Below, piece after piece: positions 35,476 through 48,970 of a DNA stretch of 64,000 nucleotides (its first letter is position 1; each line of letters begins with the position of its first letter). Where the stretch lies: contig JXTC01000155.1 of assembly GCA_002914845.1 (NCBI GenBank), positions 1-64,000 of the forward strand, given 5' to 3'. Position numbers and translations under genes: made by a program. Under the pieces are notes generated by a model that searched no databases, was not told the origin of the DNA, and saw nothing but the letters and a program-made list of their open reading frames with translations. This stretch comes from Trema orientale. Lineage: Eukaryota; Streptophyta; Magnoliopsida; Rosales; Cannabaceae.

Positions 35476-37540
35476 GATAAAATATAGAAACTGTATATAT
35501 ACACATTTATATATATATTTATATATTCTAGCAGCCATTATAGAGTCAAAAGCGCCCACAAAAACGGTGGCGGATCACTATCACAATCTTTCACCATCAC
35601 AGAAACTTTATTTTCAAAACTAATATTATAAGTTATAATAACCATCTCTTTGTTTCTTTATCCCCTTTAGTTGCCTTTATAATGGATAATTCAAGCAAGG
35701 CTAGCTTCGTTGTCTCTCCCTTCAAGTAGCTTTTATATAGTAAATCATTTTTTTGAAAAAAAAAAAGTAGTATTTTCCTTACTTAGAACTTTTCAATATA
35801 TTCTGCTGAAGAAAGTCAATTCTTTTGTTAATTATGTGAGTGTTAAAAATGTTCTTAAAAGACTTTTTTTTTTTTATCACATGTGAGATATTTGTTAGTG
35901 GTTCTTGCCCTGATATTTTTATATATCCACTCCAAATAAATATTATTAATATCAATTACAATAAGAGCAATTATAAGCAAACAAACATAAGACCTATATA
36001 CTTACAGGCTCTTGTGATATAGCTAGTTCAACTTCGAACCACAAATTAAGTTTATTAATTAACTACATATATTTCTTTTTCAGATTTTAGCATTCCATTC
36101 TTTTAATGTTGAAAGAAGTAAATTACTGGAAGCAGTCTCTTTTGTAGAAAAGGCTTATGCCTTGAAACTTATAGCCTTGTATTTATTTATTATTTTCTAA
36201 AATTCAAAGCCATTAAACTTGACGACAATCAAGACAATGATCCATCGGGATCAAAATCATCTACTCCTTTACTTATATTATCTTGTTCTTTAATAAATAT
36301 TTCATTTGCAGTCAGAGAACAAACACCCCCCCCGCCAAAAAAAAAAAGAGAGTCGACCAGTTCATCTATTGGTAGGCATGTCAAACATATATGCTTTTAT
36401 CCTCTCTTTTTTTTGTCTTTTTTTCTCTTTAACACACGTATATTTGGCATTAATTATTTGGCAACTAATTAATGCCTGAAATGAAAATATAAATGCTTAT
36501 TAGATGTTATTTTCTAGCTACAGCATTACAAGATACATACACATAATAACTTTAATAAGCAACTAAAAAAAGATCCCGATAGTTGCTTTTGGATTTTAAA
36601 ATTTAAGGAATTAAATTTAGTTTTATAATTTATTGTTCTAAAAATGATAACGTAATTTAATATTATTTAAGTGTTTCGGAGAACAGAATTTCATAAACGA
36701 TATCAAATTCTTTCTAAGCAGTTGAAATTCACCTTATTCTAATTTCTAATATTGAATTTCAGCGTAAATATACTTACTATTTGCTCGTTGAAATTCACAC
36801 TTTAGTTATGTGAATCCAAATATCTCTTAATATCCACAAATCCAAATGCATCAATATTAAGTATACTATATTTAACACATTGACAATTTATGTTCCCAAT
36901 TTTCTGAATCATAAATTTATTTTCTTAAGGTAAAACAAAAAATAATATGAGAGATGTGATTATGATACCAATATATATGGTAATGATTTCAGCAATTATT
37001 ATGAACCCAAAAACCTTTTCTTCTTCCTTTCGAAAAAAGAAAAAGAAAAAGGCTTTTCTTCCTTTTTATTGTTTTAATCAAAACCTTTTATTCTTCGAGT
37101 TATCAGCTAACACATATGGCATATCATCTATTGTTGCCTGTTATGTAAAGGTCAAGTGTAAAAATATTTCAGCCATTATTGCTGCTGTTGAGTCAAGACT
37201 ACATATAAATCTTGAGCCTGGAGGGACTACTTGTACGCCAAATATAATCAAATATCCCCTAAAAGAACCGACCAGAATCAGCTTCTTTGCGTGTAATAAT
37301 AACCATATTTAAGGTCTGTCTTTCAAGGTATTACCGAATTCAATTAGATATTAATTAATTAATAACACAAATTAATTACTCTTAATAAATTACTAATTAA
37401 TTTAAATGATGGAGATAACAAAAATGTGAAGAAGATACAAAAATATTTTATATGGTTCAAACCTACTCTACAGGTCACGCATAGAGATTAAACAAATTAA
37501 TAATAATCTGAATGATACAAACACCAATTAACTTATATAA
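35476..37540. other. Intergenic, no gene seen
   Basis: This is about 2 kb of AT-rich sequence. An open frame at 36947-37312 (121 codons, plus strand) has a lysine run and no recognisable domain; I do not count it as a gene. No RNA gene is visible. Confidence 0.45.
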
Positions 37541-37549
37541 TAAAAGATT

Positions 37550-37725
37550 GGGAATGGCTACGGTAGGGGCGTCTCTACGTAGGGTCATGTCTTAATTATC
37601 GTTGGATAGGAATCTGTGGGGAATAACGGGAATCTGTGGAGAATCTATTTATATATAGATTCCCATCCAACGGTGAATAGACAGAGCCCTACGTAGGGGC
37701 GCCCCTACTGTAGACGCGCCCAGAT
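37550..37725. mobile_element. Family E MITE
   Basis: It starts gggaatggctacggtagggg and ends gacgcgccc plus four bases, flanked by TAAAAGATT on both sides (37541-37549, 37726-37734), again a 9-bp duplication. The interior is very close to the copies at 14470 and 29140. Confidence 0.8.
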
Positions 37726-38167
37726 TAAAAGATTCTCTCTTTTTAAATATTCATGTTAAGTCAATTAATCAGTATTGTTTAACAAGTACCACTCGACTTG
37801 ATTTTCTTCTTGCTTTCTCTTTATTCTAAGTTCCTAATCGATCTTCTCCCAAAATTGTGAAGTTTTCCTCCTAGGAACAATAGGAACACTCAAAAAAAAA
37901 ATAAAAATTGCATAAGTACACAATAAAGCTATAAAATATTTCTAGTGATAGACAAGCCAAAATACACAATGTTCTCTATACACATATCCTTTTTGACAAG
38001 AGGCCTTTATATAGAACAACCTTAGCCTTTACTCATCAATCCTGAATCATTATTAATAATTGACTACATACATTTAGAAAGTATTCCAATTGATATATAC
38101 ATTTTTCCCAAAAAAAATCTTTCTTGTCAATAAATGTTAATTTTCCTGAAATGTTGCAACATATATA

Positions 38168-38516
38168 GGGATAACTGTAAAAAAATACCTTGAAGTTTAG
38201 GTATTTTGTAATTTAAATCCTGAAGTTTGGACTCTGCAAAATAATACCTTAAGATCAAGAATTTCTGAAAATTAATACCCTGGACAGATTTTTTGACTAA
38301 TTTTATGAACGAAAAAATAATAATATCCTCCATTAAAACTATATTAATCCATATTATTCGTCTTAATTTTGATGATAGTATTGTATTTTAAAAAGTTAAC
38401 CAAGGGTATTAATTTTCAAAAATTCTTAATCTCAGGGTATTATTTTATAGAGTCCAAACTTCAAGGTTTAAATTGCAGAACACCCAAATCTCAGGGTATT
38501 TTTTTATAGTTATCCC
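38168..38516. mobile_element. Inverted-repeat MITE, family F, well-preserved copy
   Basis: The ends gggataactgtaaaaaaata and (reverse of right) gggataactataaaaaaata are nearly identical, and most of the 349 bp folds back on itself (ttggactctgcaaaataata against tattttatagagtccaaa). It lies in a TA-rich target. The 68-codon open frame inside is a by-product. Confidence 0.8.
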
Positions 38517-38611
38517 TTATATATATATATTTCTTGTTGACTTTGATCAATATGCCTACTCCAAGCCCCACTTGAAATAAGAAAAAGCTTTAAAAAGCAT
38601 ACAACCTTAAT

Positions 38612-39054
38612 TAATTACACTTTATACCTTGTTTTTCGACTGTTTGTTTAGTTTATATTTTATATTTTGGTTATAACAAATTTATACCATCTCTCGGTCA
38701 AATACTAATTTTGACTATTGAGTTTACCAAAACTCCCTTTAGACTTTAAGATATATGTTTTGATACTTAATAATTTAAATTTAAAACTAAGATTAATAGT
38801 TAAAAGAACAAATATTAAATAAAATAATTTATAGAAGCAAAAACCTATAAATATTAAATACTATTTATAAACATATTTATAAATTTTAGATAAGTTTTAA
38901 ATTTGAACTTCTTTTCAAATATATATAGTTTACTTTAAAGGATATTTTGGTAAATATATTGACCAATGTTGATAATAATATATTTATTTTAAAAAAATGC
39001 AATATATAAATTGAATAAACTGTCAAAATACAAGGCATAAAAGTGTAATTATTT
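38612..39054. mobile_element. Inverted-repeat MITE
   Basis: The left arm attacactttataccttgtt and the right arm aaggcataaaagtgtaat are inverted complements, and the match continues inward in weaker form. It is about 440 bp and non-coding. The superfamily is unassigned. Confidence 0.6.
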
Positions 39055-40761
39055 CTTTTTCTATGTCACAAAGGAAAAAAAATATTATGAAGTCCGTGCA
39101 AGAAAGCCATCTTAGAACTACAAGTACAAGTCAAAAATTAAGCACACCAAAAAGAAAAAATCGTGAAGATGAACCAAAAATATATATCCACTACAGGTCC
39201 TCGAAGGGATACAAGTACATTCTTTTCCAAAGAATTTTGTTAAGGTCAAAGCTATTAGTATGTTTGAAACTTTTAAAGAACATGAATAATCTATTAATAT
39301 GGATACCATAATAAAACTCACATGATTCTATATCTACGCACAATCATGATCCGTCATTAACCGTATCACCCCTTTGCTCACAAAGCTAATAACATTGAAA
39401 GTGTGCCAACCACTAATTAGAATCACCTGAAGGTCACAAAAACATGATAGCCTCATATTCTTTGATTTATATATGGAGTTATTTATAAATCATTTCAACA
39501 CTTTTGCATTATAAAAAATTGGATAAATTGTACACACCTACACCATACAGATAAATTAAGAAAAATACCCACGTTCGGTAAGGTTTAATTAATTAGCTTT
39601 GATTAGTTGTCAAAGAAATCCTAAACATATTATTGATAAATAAAATTACAAATTTTGGACCGCTGCAAAGTTTTTTTGAAAAAAAATTACGAAATGCAAT
39701 TTTGTATATTAAAATTTCTATAGTTGAATAAAAACATTAGTTTATACAGTACTGATTTTGAGTAAAAGTACTAATATATGTGTGTATACATACACACATA
39801 TATGTATACACACACATCTGTATGGTACTTATTGAGTGGAGGGTAGAGCGTTGAAGATTCATTAATTGATTACTACTTTTATAGAATTTAGTATTCAGCC
39901 AAATCGCCTAAAGTAAGCTTGCTTAGGCTATGTACAGTCTGGAGTATGAAGTTGAAGACCAGTAGACCACTGATTGAGGGGTTTTTTTTTTTTTTTTGAA
40001 TGACTGATTGAGGGTTATTATACTATATAATAATAGTTTGCCATATGATTTGTTATCACATACACTCATATTATATGGTAATCATAAATATGATCGAGTT
40101 AGTACCCGCTTAATATTAATATTATATTAAATCTGTGGGCTTAGCTAGGGAAGAGAGAGAAAATTAAATTTACTTTTTTTTTTCCTCCCTTTTTCTTTTG
40201 GTTGTGGTCCATTGAATTTGTTCCTGTACCTGCACCTGTACCTGGAATTAACTGTTGTACCTTTCAACTTGGCTGGCCCCTTTTTTTTTTAGGAAATAAA
40301 TAAATAATTTAGACTGGCCTTTTACTTCTGCATTCTTTTTGTTTTGTTTTGTTTTTTGTTTTTTTTGTTTTTTCTAGTGAAAGGCATTCTTTTTGTTTAG
40401 GCACTTTAATTTTTTGTTTTATTTGTATTTTTGATAGAAATTACCTCAAATTTTATTGAGTTACTTACATTTTTAGACTTACAAGTACTTTTTATTTATA
40501 ATACACTCCAGATTTCAAGTGGGATTGCTTGTGTGCTTGGAAAATTACCATTTATTTATGCAGTAGTTTACAATGTTATTCCTTATAGCATTACCAATAA
40601 AACTAGTTCCTGAAAAGAAGTTACTTGGCTGACACGTATCACATACATGGGAAATTGTGTTTTGTATATTTATTTTGCATCTGTATAGCAAATTTTAACA
40701 TCATAAACTAATTAAACTAAAACTTTCTTTTTGGTTCTGTGGGAGGCTGAATAAACAAAAG
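39055..40761. other. Intergenic, no gene seen
   Basis: AT-rich sequence. A palindromic TG/CA/TA microsatellite lies at about 39770-39822. A T/G-rich tract (gttttgttttgttttttg type) lies at 40335-40370. No gene could be supported. Confidence 0.5.
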
Positions 40762-41668
40762 AGTTCAATGCCATGCACAAATCGGCCATCACTCCATTGA
40801 CTATCTAACTTGTGAACATTTTGGTCACGAAGTTCTAATTTACGCAATAAGATCCCGAACTTACCATTTTCTTGCAACTAAGTCCAAGCTACAAACGACT
40901 TTTAAATGTGTTATGGAAAACACATATCATATGAGGAGTATGTGCTTGTATCTTAAAGGGTATTTGAGGAGAAATAAACTGAACAAGAGTATTTGGAGAG
41001 AAGGAGAGAAAGAGAGAAGCAAGCTCTTCATTTTTAAGCATTTCAGAGTTGCAAATTTAGGGAAAAAATTTTATAAATAAACTTATAATGCTTGGGAGCA
41101 AATGTCCTCTTCAAAAAGGACAATATGCTATTATGGAGGCCAAGTTGACAGTCTCTATCATCAATGGAGAATAATCCATGATAGGAGGAGATTCTATGGG
41201 TACCAAAATAATAACATAAGTTGAAAGTTCATCGCTATTTTCCCAGAGAGCGATTGAAAGGTCCTAAGACATGATTTTCCAAAAGAAAAAGTCCAAAATT
41301 TCTCCACCCTTTACCTACGAATTTTTGGAGGAAGTTTCTATTTCTGAATAACTCTAAATTCCGCTTTTGTAGAATTTTCTACTAAAAGCCTACCTAAACT
41401 ACGTCTTTTCCTGCCTATTTTCTAATTAAGTAAAATCTCCTAATCAACCCTTGTATAAGTAAAATCTCCTAATCATCCCTTGTATACTCTTTCAAATTTT
41501 AATGTGTGCTCCTCGGATGTATTTTCCATGAGACATTTAACACACGTTTGCAATTTGGACTCAATTGTAAGGAAAGAGCAACTTCATGGGCTTAATTACC
41601 AAAATTAGAATTCAAACTCAAATATCACAAGTTAGATAGTCCAAGGACCACTTGTGCCATTAACCCTA
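40762..41668. mobile_element. Long-TIR element, ~0.9 kb
   Basis: The left arm (tgactatctaacttgtgaac, ttggtcacgaagttc) is the inverse of the right arm (aagttagatagtccaagg, cacttgtgccattaacc). The family logic matches 45341-45784 and 57577-58109, which also have caattaagtcc-type arms. No transposase frame is present. Confidence 0.6.
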
Positions 41669-41966
41669 AACTAAACTTAAACTCAAGATTTGGTGTAGAA
41701 AAAGTAAGAGATATTATTGCTAAGACGATCCCATCAGATTTTATTTAAATACTGTTTTAAATACTAACATTAATAGTGTCTTTAGACTTTATTTGTTGAT
41801 GTGTTTGGTTATAGATTAAATATATGTATTATTTTGTGTAGAGAAATGTTCAGTACAAAATAAAAGAGTTCAATTTCCTCTCAAAACAGATTTCTGCCAT
41901 AAATACTAAGCGTCATTTGACACAATGTGATAAATTGATATTTTCTTACGTAGTATTACAATGATT

Positions 41967-42480
41967 TTATTTTATTTTATTTATATTTAGGGGGAAAAAT
42001 GGCATCGGCGGCATTCTCACTCCTGCCACATAGATTTTGCTGTTGGAATCACATTGGGTTATGACAATTTTTAGGACATGAGTGAAGCGAAAAGGGTCTT
42101 GGCTCTGCCCGAGAATAGATGCATATTGGCAGCCAAGGGTTTGGGTTGAAGTAAATACCAATTTTGGATTCGAAACCTCAATTGGATAGATGCAGAGGTT
42201 CCAAACATCCTTGATGCTATGCCACCACCACAAGCAGTCTATGATATTTTTATTATTGATTATGCACGAAAAGAAATTTATTTTAGAAAGTTGTGCTATT
42301 TTCTGGATAAAATTTTCCGCATGGTCAGCCAGCAGTAAGAGCTGGAAACAAGCTGCAGAATCCAAACGCGCCTTTTCCTCTGAATCCTCTCCATGATTCC
42401 ATGATTTTTAATTAAAGGCTAATGCCGGAAATCAATGTTTTCGTTATCGAAATTCAAACCCAGAAGAATCCATCTCCTTA
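41967..42480 (-). pseudogene. Possible broken gene fragment, unrecognised
   Basis: On the minus strand a 132-codon open frame (start MDSAACFQLLLLADHAE) continues upstream in the same frame as EDSEEKARL, and a plausible gene-like start (MDSSGFEFR) lies still further upstream, near 42472, after which the frame is interrupted. Base composition and amino-acid use are more gene-like than the surroundings, with few homopolymers. The downstream end trails into AT-rich sequence after about 42000. I do not recognise the family. It may be a relic of a host gene's first exon or a transposon-captured piece. Confidence 0.35.
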
Positions 42481-42976
42481 AATGCAAAATAAACATATCA
42501 AATCAAGTATGTAAATTTTATGAGCTACTTCTTAATTAGAGTACTATATGATCAATGACATCACCAAAATCTAATGCCATATCCCATTCAAACACGACGA
42601 TGTCCAAATTAATTATATTTGAGTCAAAATTAGATACGACTAAAAACAAATTTCTTTTTATTCTTCTTCATTGCTTGAGTTCAAATAATTCTACATTCAT
42701 GGATTATTGGTTAGGAAACTCAAACGAATCAGTCCATTGGTGTAACTTTGTGGCATTGCCCGTCTCCTTTGTTTTAATTTAATTTAATTTTTTTGTAACA
42801 CTCCTTTGTTTTGATTTAAATAGCACTTGTGACACGAACATCACGGAGTGTGGTAAGGACTAACACAAACTCATGCAACAAAAGTGTCTCGGAAAAAAAA
42901 AAAGAGACAATTTTAAATAAAAATAACAAAAAAAATAAAAATCCTAAGGATGGAAGAATACCGTGTAAAACTCATT

Positions 42977-43406
42977 TGTGGCCCAAGTGATATCGAAATA
43001 AGTATTTATATTTATCAAAATTAAATAATCGGCTTAATAAATTAAAGTGTACTTAAATTTTATTCGTCAACAAGGATTGTGACTCTTCTAAATATTTGTA
43101 ACTATTATGAACACATATTTGATGAAAAATAAGTCTTTATATTTATAAATAGGGTTTGATCTCTCCCCATCCATGATTAAAAATATATATTCTATCTATT
43201 AAACGTATTGTGAAAGTCCAAGACTAAGAGGGAGAAAATCAGATTTCTGCGTCACTATTTGCTTGGCATATTAGAGGCTTTTTCAATAGATCCAAGTATA
43301 ATGTCTTTTGTTTGATTGAAATTGGAAGTTCTAAGATTGTTTCAGATTATTGTTTATATGCATATTAAAATTTTGCGTAATTAAAAAAATTCTAATATAC
43401 TTGACA
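42977..43406 (+). mobile_element. Solo LTR, related to the 7.1-13.7 kb copia element
   Basis: This ~430-bp segment shares the order of LTR landmarks with 7111-7559: gtatttat-atttatcaa, attcgtcaacaaggatt (matching attggtcaatgaagagt), aagagggagaaaatcagatt, tgcatattaaaattttgcg. No internal region adjoins it. It is more diverged than the paired LTRs, hence older or from a sister family. The target duplication cannot be recognised. Confidence 0.65.
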
Positions 43407-44204
43407 TGGCAAATCTACAATTTTTTTTTTTTTTTTTGAGGTATACAATATTGTTATCGAACACTAGACTATCAATTACTTGTTCATTTCACATAATACT
43501 GAGATCATTAAAAAATAAGAAGATTAAACGTTTAATTTGTTCATGAAACAAATTCAGTTATTTACACATTATGGGACTTGCATATTTACATATAAATTAT
43601 CTGGAATGAAAACATTAACAACAAAATTTTAGGGTATTAGGAAACTAGCTAGAATAAATCATAAAATCAATTGGTTGGTTTAGGATTCGTGGGAGGATTC
43701 GTGGGAGTGTGTATGAGTATGTGAGAGGAGAGGATTCAAATCCAAATTAGACCAATTTATGTATAAACTCATAAGACTCTCATTAATATAATCATGTGAC
43801 TATCAAATGAAACTTTCTTAAACCAAAAATCATCAACCATTGAATTAAATTTCCCAAATTATGAAATTTGAATTTCCTTCTAAAGTTTAACACTTTAACT
43901 CTTGAATTCTGAATCTTTATTCTGCATATTTCCTTTCAAATAATGACTGCATCAATAACTCTCGTGTATTCCTTCATTAGAAAAACAAATAAAGAAAAAA
44001 TGAAAAAAAAAATCAAGGCTGAAATTTATGAAAAACAACATTGATTTTGATTTTCTTTTTCTCTTTGAAATGTACCTTGATTCTGTTCTATTCAATATCA
44101 TTCAATTTACAATTAATGATGCGTCACAAATTTAGTTTAATTGGTCACATCTCTAGAAGTTGAGTCTTTGATTAACGTGAGATTAATATCAACGACTCAA
44201 CATT

Positions 44205-44706
44205 ATCCACTTGCCCCTATAAAAAAATAAACATTTAGTGATAAGTCTTTTAGTCACAATAAATTTTTTTGTTATTAAAAGTGACATTTAGTCACAGTTA
44301 ATAATTTTTTGTGACTAAAAGTTGACATTTAGTCACAAGTTGTCACTAATGTATTTTTAGTTATAATTTTTTGTTTATAATAATGAAAATTATTGTGACT
44401 AAAAATACATTTAGTCATGACAAATTGTTATTTTTGTGACTAAAACTTTTAATCACGGACTTTTTAATCATGACATAAATAATATTNTTTTAGTTACAAT
44501 CTTTTGTTTATAGTAATGAAAATTATTGTGACTAAAAATACATTTAGTCATGACAAATTATTATTTTTGTGACTAAAACTTTTAATCACGGACTTTTTAA
44601 TCATGACATAAATAATATTCTTTTAGTTAAGAATTTTTGACGTTTGGTCATAATTTTTATCGTAGTTAAAAGTAAATGTTTTTTTTTTTTTTTTTTTTTG
44701 TAGTGG
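44205..44706. mobile_element. CACTA-like MITE with internal 133-bp duplication
   Basis: The right end is a T run followed by GTAGTG, the inverse of CACTAC, as in CACTA (En/Spm) elements; the left end (cccctataaaaaaataaaca) is a decayed version. Subterminal motifs tgactaaaa/ttttagtca repeat on both strands, as in CACTA ends. A ~133-bp block (about 44355-44487 and 44488-44620) is duplicated almost perfectly. An ambiguous base lies at the junction (44487). Confidence 0.65.
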
Positions 44707-45340
44707 TCCTATGAAGCACACGCAATTCTATATTTAATTGGAAAATCCCTAGGTACTTTTTCAGTGTTTTCACCGACATATAGGTCTATACTCTATGTAC
44801 TGAAAAGATTATCTTGTTGTTTACAAATTTCATCGTCAATACCATACCAGAAAAAACACACCTAAGCTTGCTCATATTTCCTAACCACTTAATCATTGAT
44901 CAACAAAGATACTTAACTTAATCATTGGTCCATATATATTTATATTTGACACACGCATCCACTTTTCAATGTACTTCAAAATCATGTTTTGAGCACTTTT
45001 CCAAACAATGGTTCAAGAATGCAGTCCAAAATCTTAGAGCAGAACACCCAATTAGTTGAAGTGGTTGAAAAAAAAAAAACAAAAACCCAAGTCTAATAAA
45101 AAAAATCAAGAAGTTGAAATTGCTAAAAGTGGAATATAAGATATGAAGGTGTAAATGCGTACATATGTAGCAGCCTGGACATTAATACAGTAGCCGACAT
45201 AAAGTAATAAGATCACACAAGTGGTGCACCTCAGCAAAACTAGTGGTGGTTGACTGACTTGTCTATTCTATCACACAAAATATTAAAGGCTCGAATAAAA
45301 TAAAATAACCAGATTCATTTAGTCCCTAATCAGATTACGC

Positions 45341-45784
45341 GTTAAAAAAAAAAATCATGGCACAATGGTCTCTGAACTATCTAATTTGTAGCAATTTGGT
45401 CTTTAAAGTTAAAATTATAGCAATTAAGTTTCTAAATTTTCTGAAAAAAGTAATTTTACTGTCTAAAGTCTATTCTTAAATTTTTGACTAAAAGTACATA
45501 TAAGGAGCACATTATAACATTTGAAAGTGCATTTAAGGGAATATAAATTAAATGAAAGAACTTAGAGAGAAGAAAATATATATTGTTTGCATTTTTTAGG
45601 ATTTTTGAAGTTACAAATTTTAAAAAAAAATTTATATGATTATTCATTTATATGCTTTAAATTACTAATTTATCTTTCAAATACACTTTTAGATGCTACA
45701 CATACTCTTTATATGTATTTAGATAATTTAATGACCAAATTACTATAAATTGGATAATTCAGGGACCAATTGTGCCATTAACCC
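45341..45784. mobile_element. Long-TIR MITE
   Basis: The left arm (gttaa, then atggcacaatggtctctgaa, ctatctaatttgta) is the inverse of the right arm (aaattggataattcaggga, ccaattgtgccattaac). It is about 444 bp, non-coding, and related in end sequence to the elements at 40.8 and 57.6 kb. Confidence 0.7.
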
Positions 45785-47872
45785 GGAAAAAGAAAAAGAA
45801 AGGAAGAAGAAAATAAAAGTAATTTTGGCAAGATATGTGATAGTTATATTTGGTCAAAAAGCTAATTTTACAAGAAACATATCTCCCGGTCAACTTGGGC
45901 TAATTTCAGAATATAAAATCTACGTTGTACAATGTATCTGATGTAAGAGTACATTACTACAGTTCTTTTAAATGAGAATATTAATATGCTATGACTAAAA
46001 TGATGTGGTAAATGAATTTACGTATTTAAAATTTTTGTAATATTTTGCATTGTGTTTATCATGTTATTTAGACAAAGTTGTTAAACCAAACCAATTTGTA
46101 GGCTTCCACTTGTTCTATATAGTGAACGACAAATCAACTTTCAAACAATATGCCATTTAGGTGTTTTTACATTAGGCGACTTCGTTTGTTAGACTAAAAA
46201 TAAAATAAAATAAAATAATAAATATATATATATTTAAAAAAATTCCTTTAAGATGAGAAAAAGCATAACCATATTTGACAGTTCTCTAATTTGTTTGGTT
46301 TTCTTTCTCGCTTGTGGTCATAAATAGTAATGCTACCTCCTGATAAATTGCATAGAACAATTAAGTGAACTTATGTGCCATCATATGATTGGTTTTATCC
46401 CCTCACTAATCGCCATATCGTTCAAATTATAATTCTAGAGTTAGAAGAGATTTTCATCACCCAACCTTTTACGGAAAGAAAATGATTCGTTTTTTTTTTT
46501 TTTTTTTTCACAAGAAATATTTTTCTGCGTAGTTACCCACTATCTGTTCCTACTTCCTAAAGTAGAATATATCCACTATTTAATCAATGCTTGTTGCTAT
46601 CTTTAACTATTTATTGTTGTGGTTGGGACCTGCATAGCACAGGGGAAGAGAGAGTTCCACTCAACTCAAACTGGTCTTTTTTTTTACTTTTTTATTTTTT
46701 TTTAAGTTGAAAAAAAAAAATGATAAAAAACATAAAAGAAATAAATAACAGAGTTTTGTCCACAAGATAAGTATTTGACTTTCCCCACTCAAACTCAAAA
46801 TTTAGAGACTGCAGAGATGTTGCGTGCACGTGAATGCTCCAATTGGCTAATTACCTTTTTGATCTTATACATGTATCGTCCTACAGTACGTACACATATT
46901 TATCAAACTGATTTTCATTTTAAAATCGCAATTATTCAAACTCACAAGTTAAATGTTTATCTACCGCAGATAATGCTAAACCTACGTAATATGTTATTTT
47001 AAAATTCTTTGTGCAAAAACGAAAAGTAATGCAAAAAAAATTGCTTCAAGAAAAAAAAACCACACCAATTGGGTCATAACAAAGACAAACTTTTCAATTT
47101 TTCTTGTCTAAAAATAAAATTCAATTAGACTCACGTGACAATCTATGATTATATCTAACATAAGTTTACAATAATATATGATTTATGGAGTGTTTTATAT
47201 ATTCATCATCCCAGTGTGAAATAAAGATATAATCGAGAATCAAGTAACGTTATTTGGTACAAGTTTTTAGTGGGTAAACTCATTTTTTCACATAGTATGT
47301 ATGGATTTCAATTTAAAAGCATGTATGTTTCGTTTAATCTAAGCTTTTATTATAATGTTTGGGCCAAGGTTAACTTAATAAAAAAGTCAAGGTAAAGCAT
47401 ATCCGTCTTGATCCTAAAGTAAAGAAAACCATTACTATAGGACCACAAAAGTTAGCTAAGGTTCTGGTTTGTTGGACCAAAGACTCGTCTGAAATCTGAA
47501 TAATGATTTTGTGTACTTGAAAACGAAAGTCTTTTTTAAATAGAAAAATTATAAAGAATCAAATTGCTGTTCCTCTGATTTTCTAACATGCTTCTGAGGG
47601 AAACATTAAAAATGAGCCTTTTGTTTGTGTTGTGTTAATGTGTACTGATGGTTCCAACTGAGTTTTGCATGTTTCAATCACTCTTAATTGTGGCGACTGG
47701 CGAGTAAGGCATCCAATATAGTTGAAAATAGAACTAAAATGATAGTGACACTTTTCACGTCTACTTCTATAAATTACTGTGTTTGAGTTTGAAATTGAGA
47801 TTAGTGAAAATTAAACTGTATAGATAAATAACAAAATCATGTAATTTCTAACTAAAACGTGCTCCTTTATGA
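45785..47872. other. Intergenic, no gene seen
   Basis: This is about 2.1 kb of AT-rich DNA with poly-T (46490-46509) and poly-A runs. Short open frames lack any domain. Confidence 0.5.
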
Positions 47873-48290
47873 AGGGATGTAAACAGAGGGGGACATGGTA
47901 ATGTCAGAAAACCTGAATGACCTCGCCCCCAATTTCATACCAAGACCTGCCCCCAACTCACATTTTTCATATTATAATTTTTTTCAAACAAAGAAGATAT
48001 AAAAAAGAAATATTAGTACAGTATGTTTAACCTAAAAGGAATACATTAATATTTAAAAAAGAAGAAGATAACAATTTTTTTCAAAATAATTTTGTGCTAT
48101 ATATTGGGTTTTGATTTAATATTTTATGTAACATATTTCAAATGTCAATATATGGTAGCGAGGCAAAATCCCGACCCGTAAGGGAATTTTCAGTGAATTT
48201 GTCTGTTCGCTGTTTAGTTTTCCCTATATACTCACGGTGATCAAGGATACCCCGCGTCCCCGCCTACATGGCAAAAATGACATCCCTATC
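47873..48290. mobile_element. hAT-like MITE
   Basis: The ends gggatgtaaaca and (reverse of right) gggatgtcatttttgcc are imperfect inverted repeats; the subterminal parts are GC-rich (cctcgcccccaatttc; ccccgcgtccccgcc), which fits plant hAT-type MITEs. Non-coding. Confidence 0.5.
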
Positions 48291-48970
48291 CAATTTGTTA
48301 ACTTCTACAATGTTGTTCTAATTTGTTCTTTTTTTCTTGGATTACCATAGATTTTTGACAAAAATGGCAATCTTTTCATTAACTCTCTCTCTCAGAAAAA
48401 TAAATGAATAAATAAAAGAAGAGCTAATAACTATTGATTGGGTTGAAAATACTGTTGGGGTGGGCTGAAAACTTTGATAATTAACAATAATAGTACAATT
48501 CAATGGTAAATGGTGGGACTCAAACGTATCAAACACAAAAATGCTCGTCTCACCACCGCCGGGCACCGGCACTAATGAGTAATGAGTAATGAATAGTTTG
48601 CTTTTAACTTGAGAATAGATAGATATTGCACCATATTCTATTTTAATAAAAAAATTGGCTAATAAAATTGTTCTCAGTTCAAACATATTTTTCCTTAGGT
48701 TCGCGAGAATATACGAGATCTTTTGTTGTGCTTTGTATTTTCTTCACATGCATGCTAAAATTAGGTTTTGAACATAGAGTGGGGTTTTTTTTATTTTTAT
48801 AATTTTTGTATTTGAGAAATTTAGACATATTTCGAAGAGATTTGAGTAAGACTAACTGAAGCTGAACCAAATTAATTTACCAAATACCGTACTTTTGGAA
48901 AATTTCATGCTTTGATAATTGATGTATAGTCAAAATATTGCAAATTTACCAGTGATTGTAGGTATATCAT

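Noticed and set aside
36947-37312. 121-codon open frame on the plus strand
   Set aside because: It has a lysine run from an A-rich tract, no domain, no gene-like flanks and no homology I can recognise.
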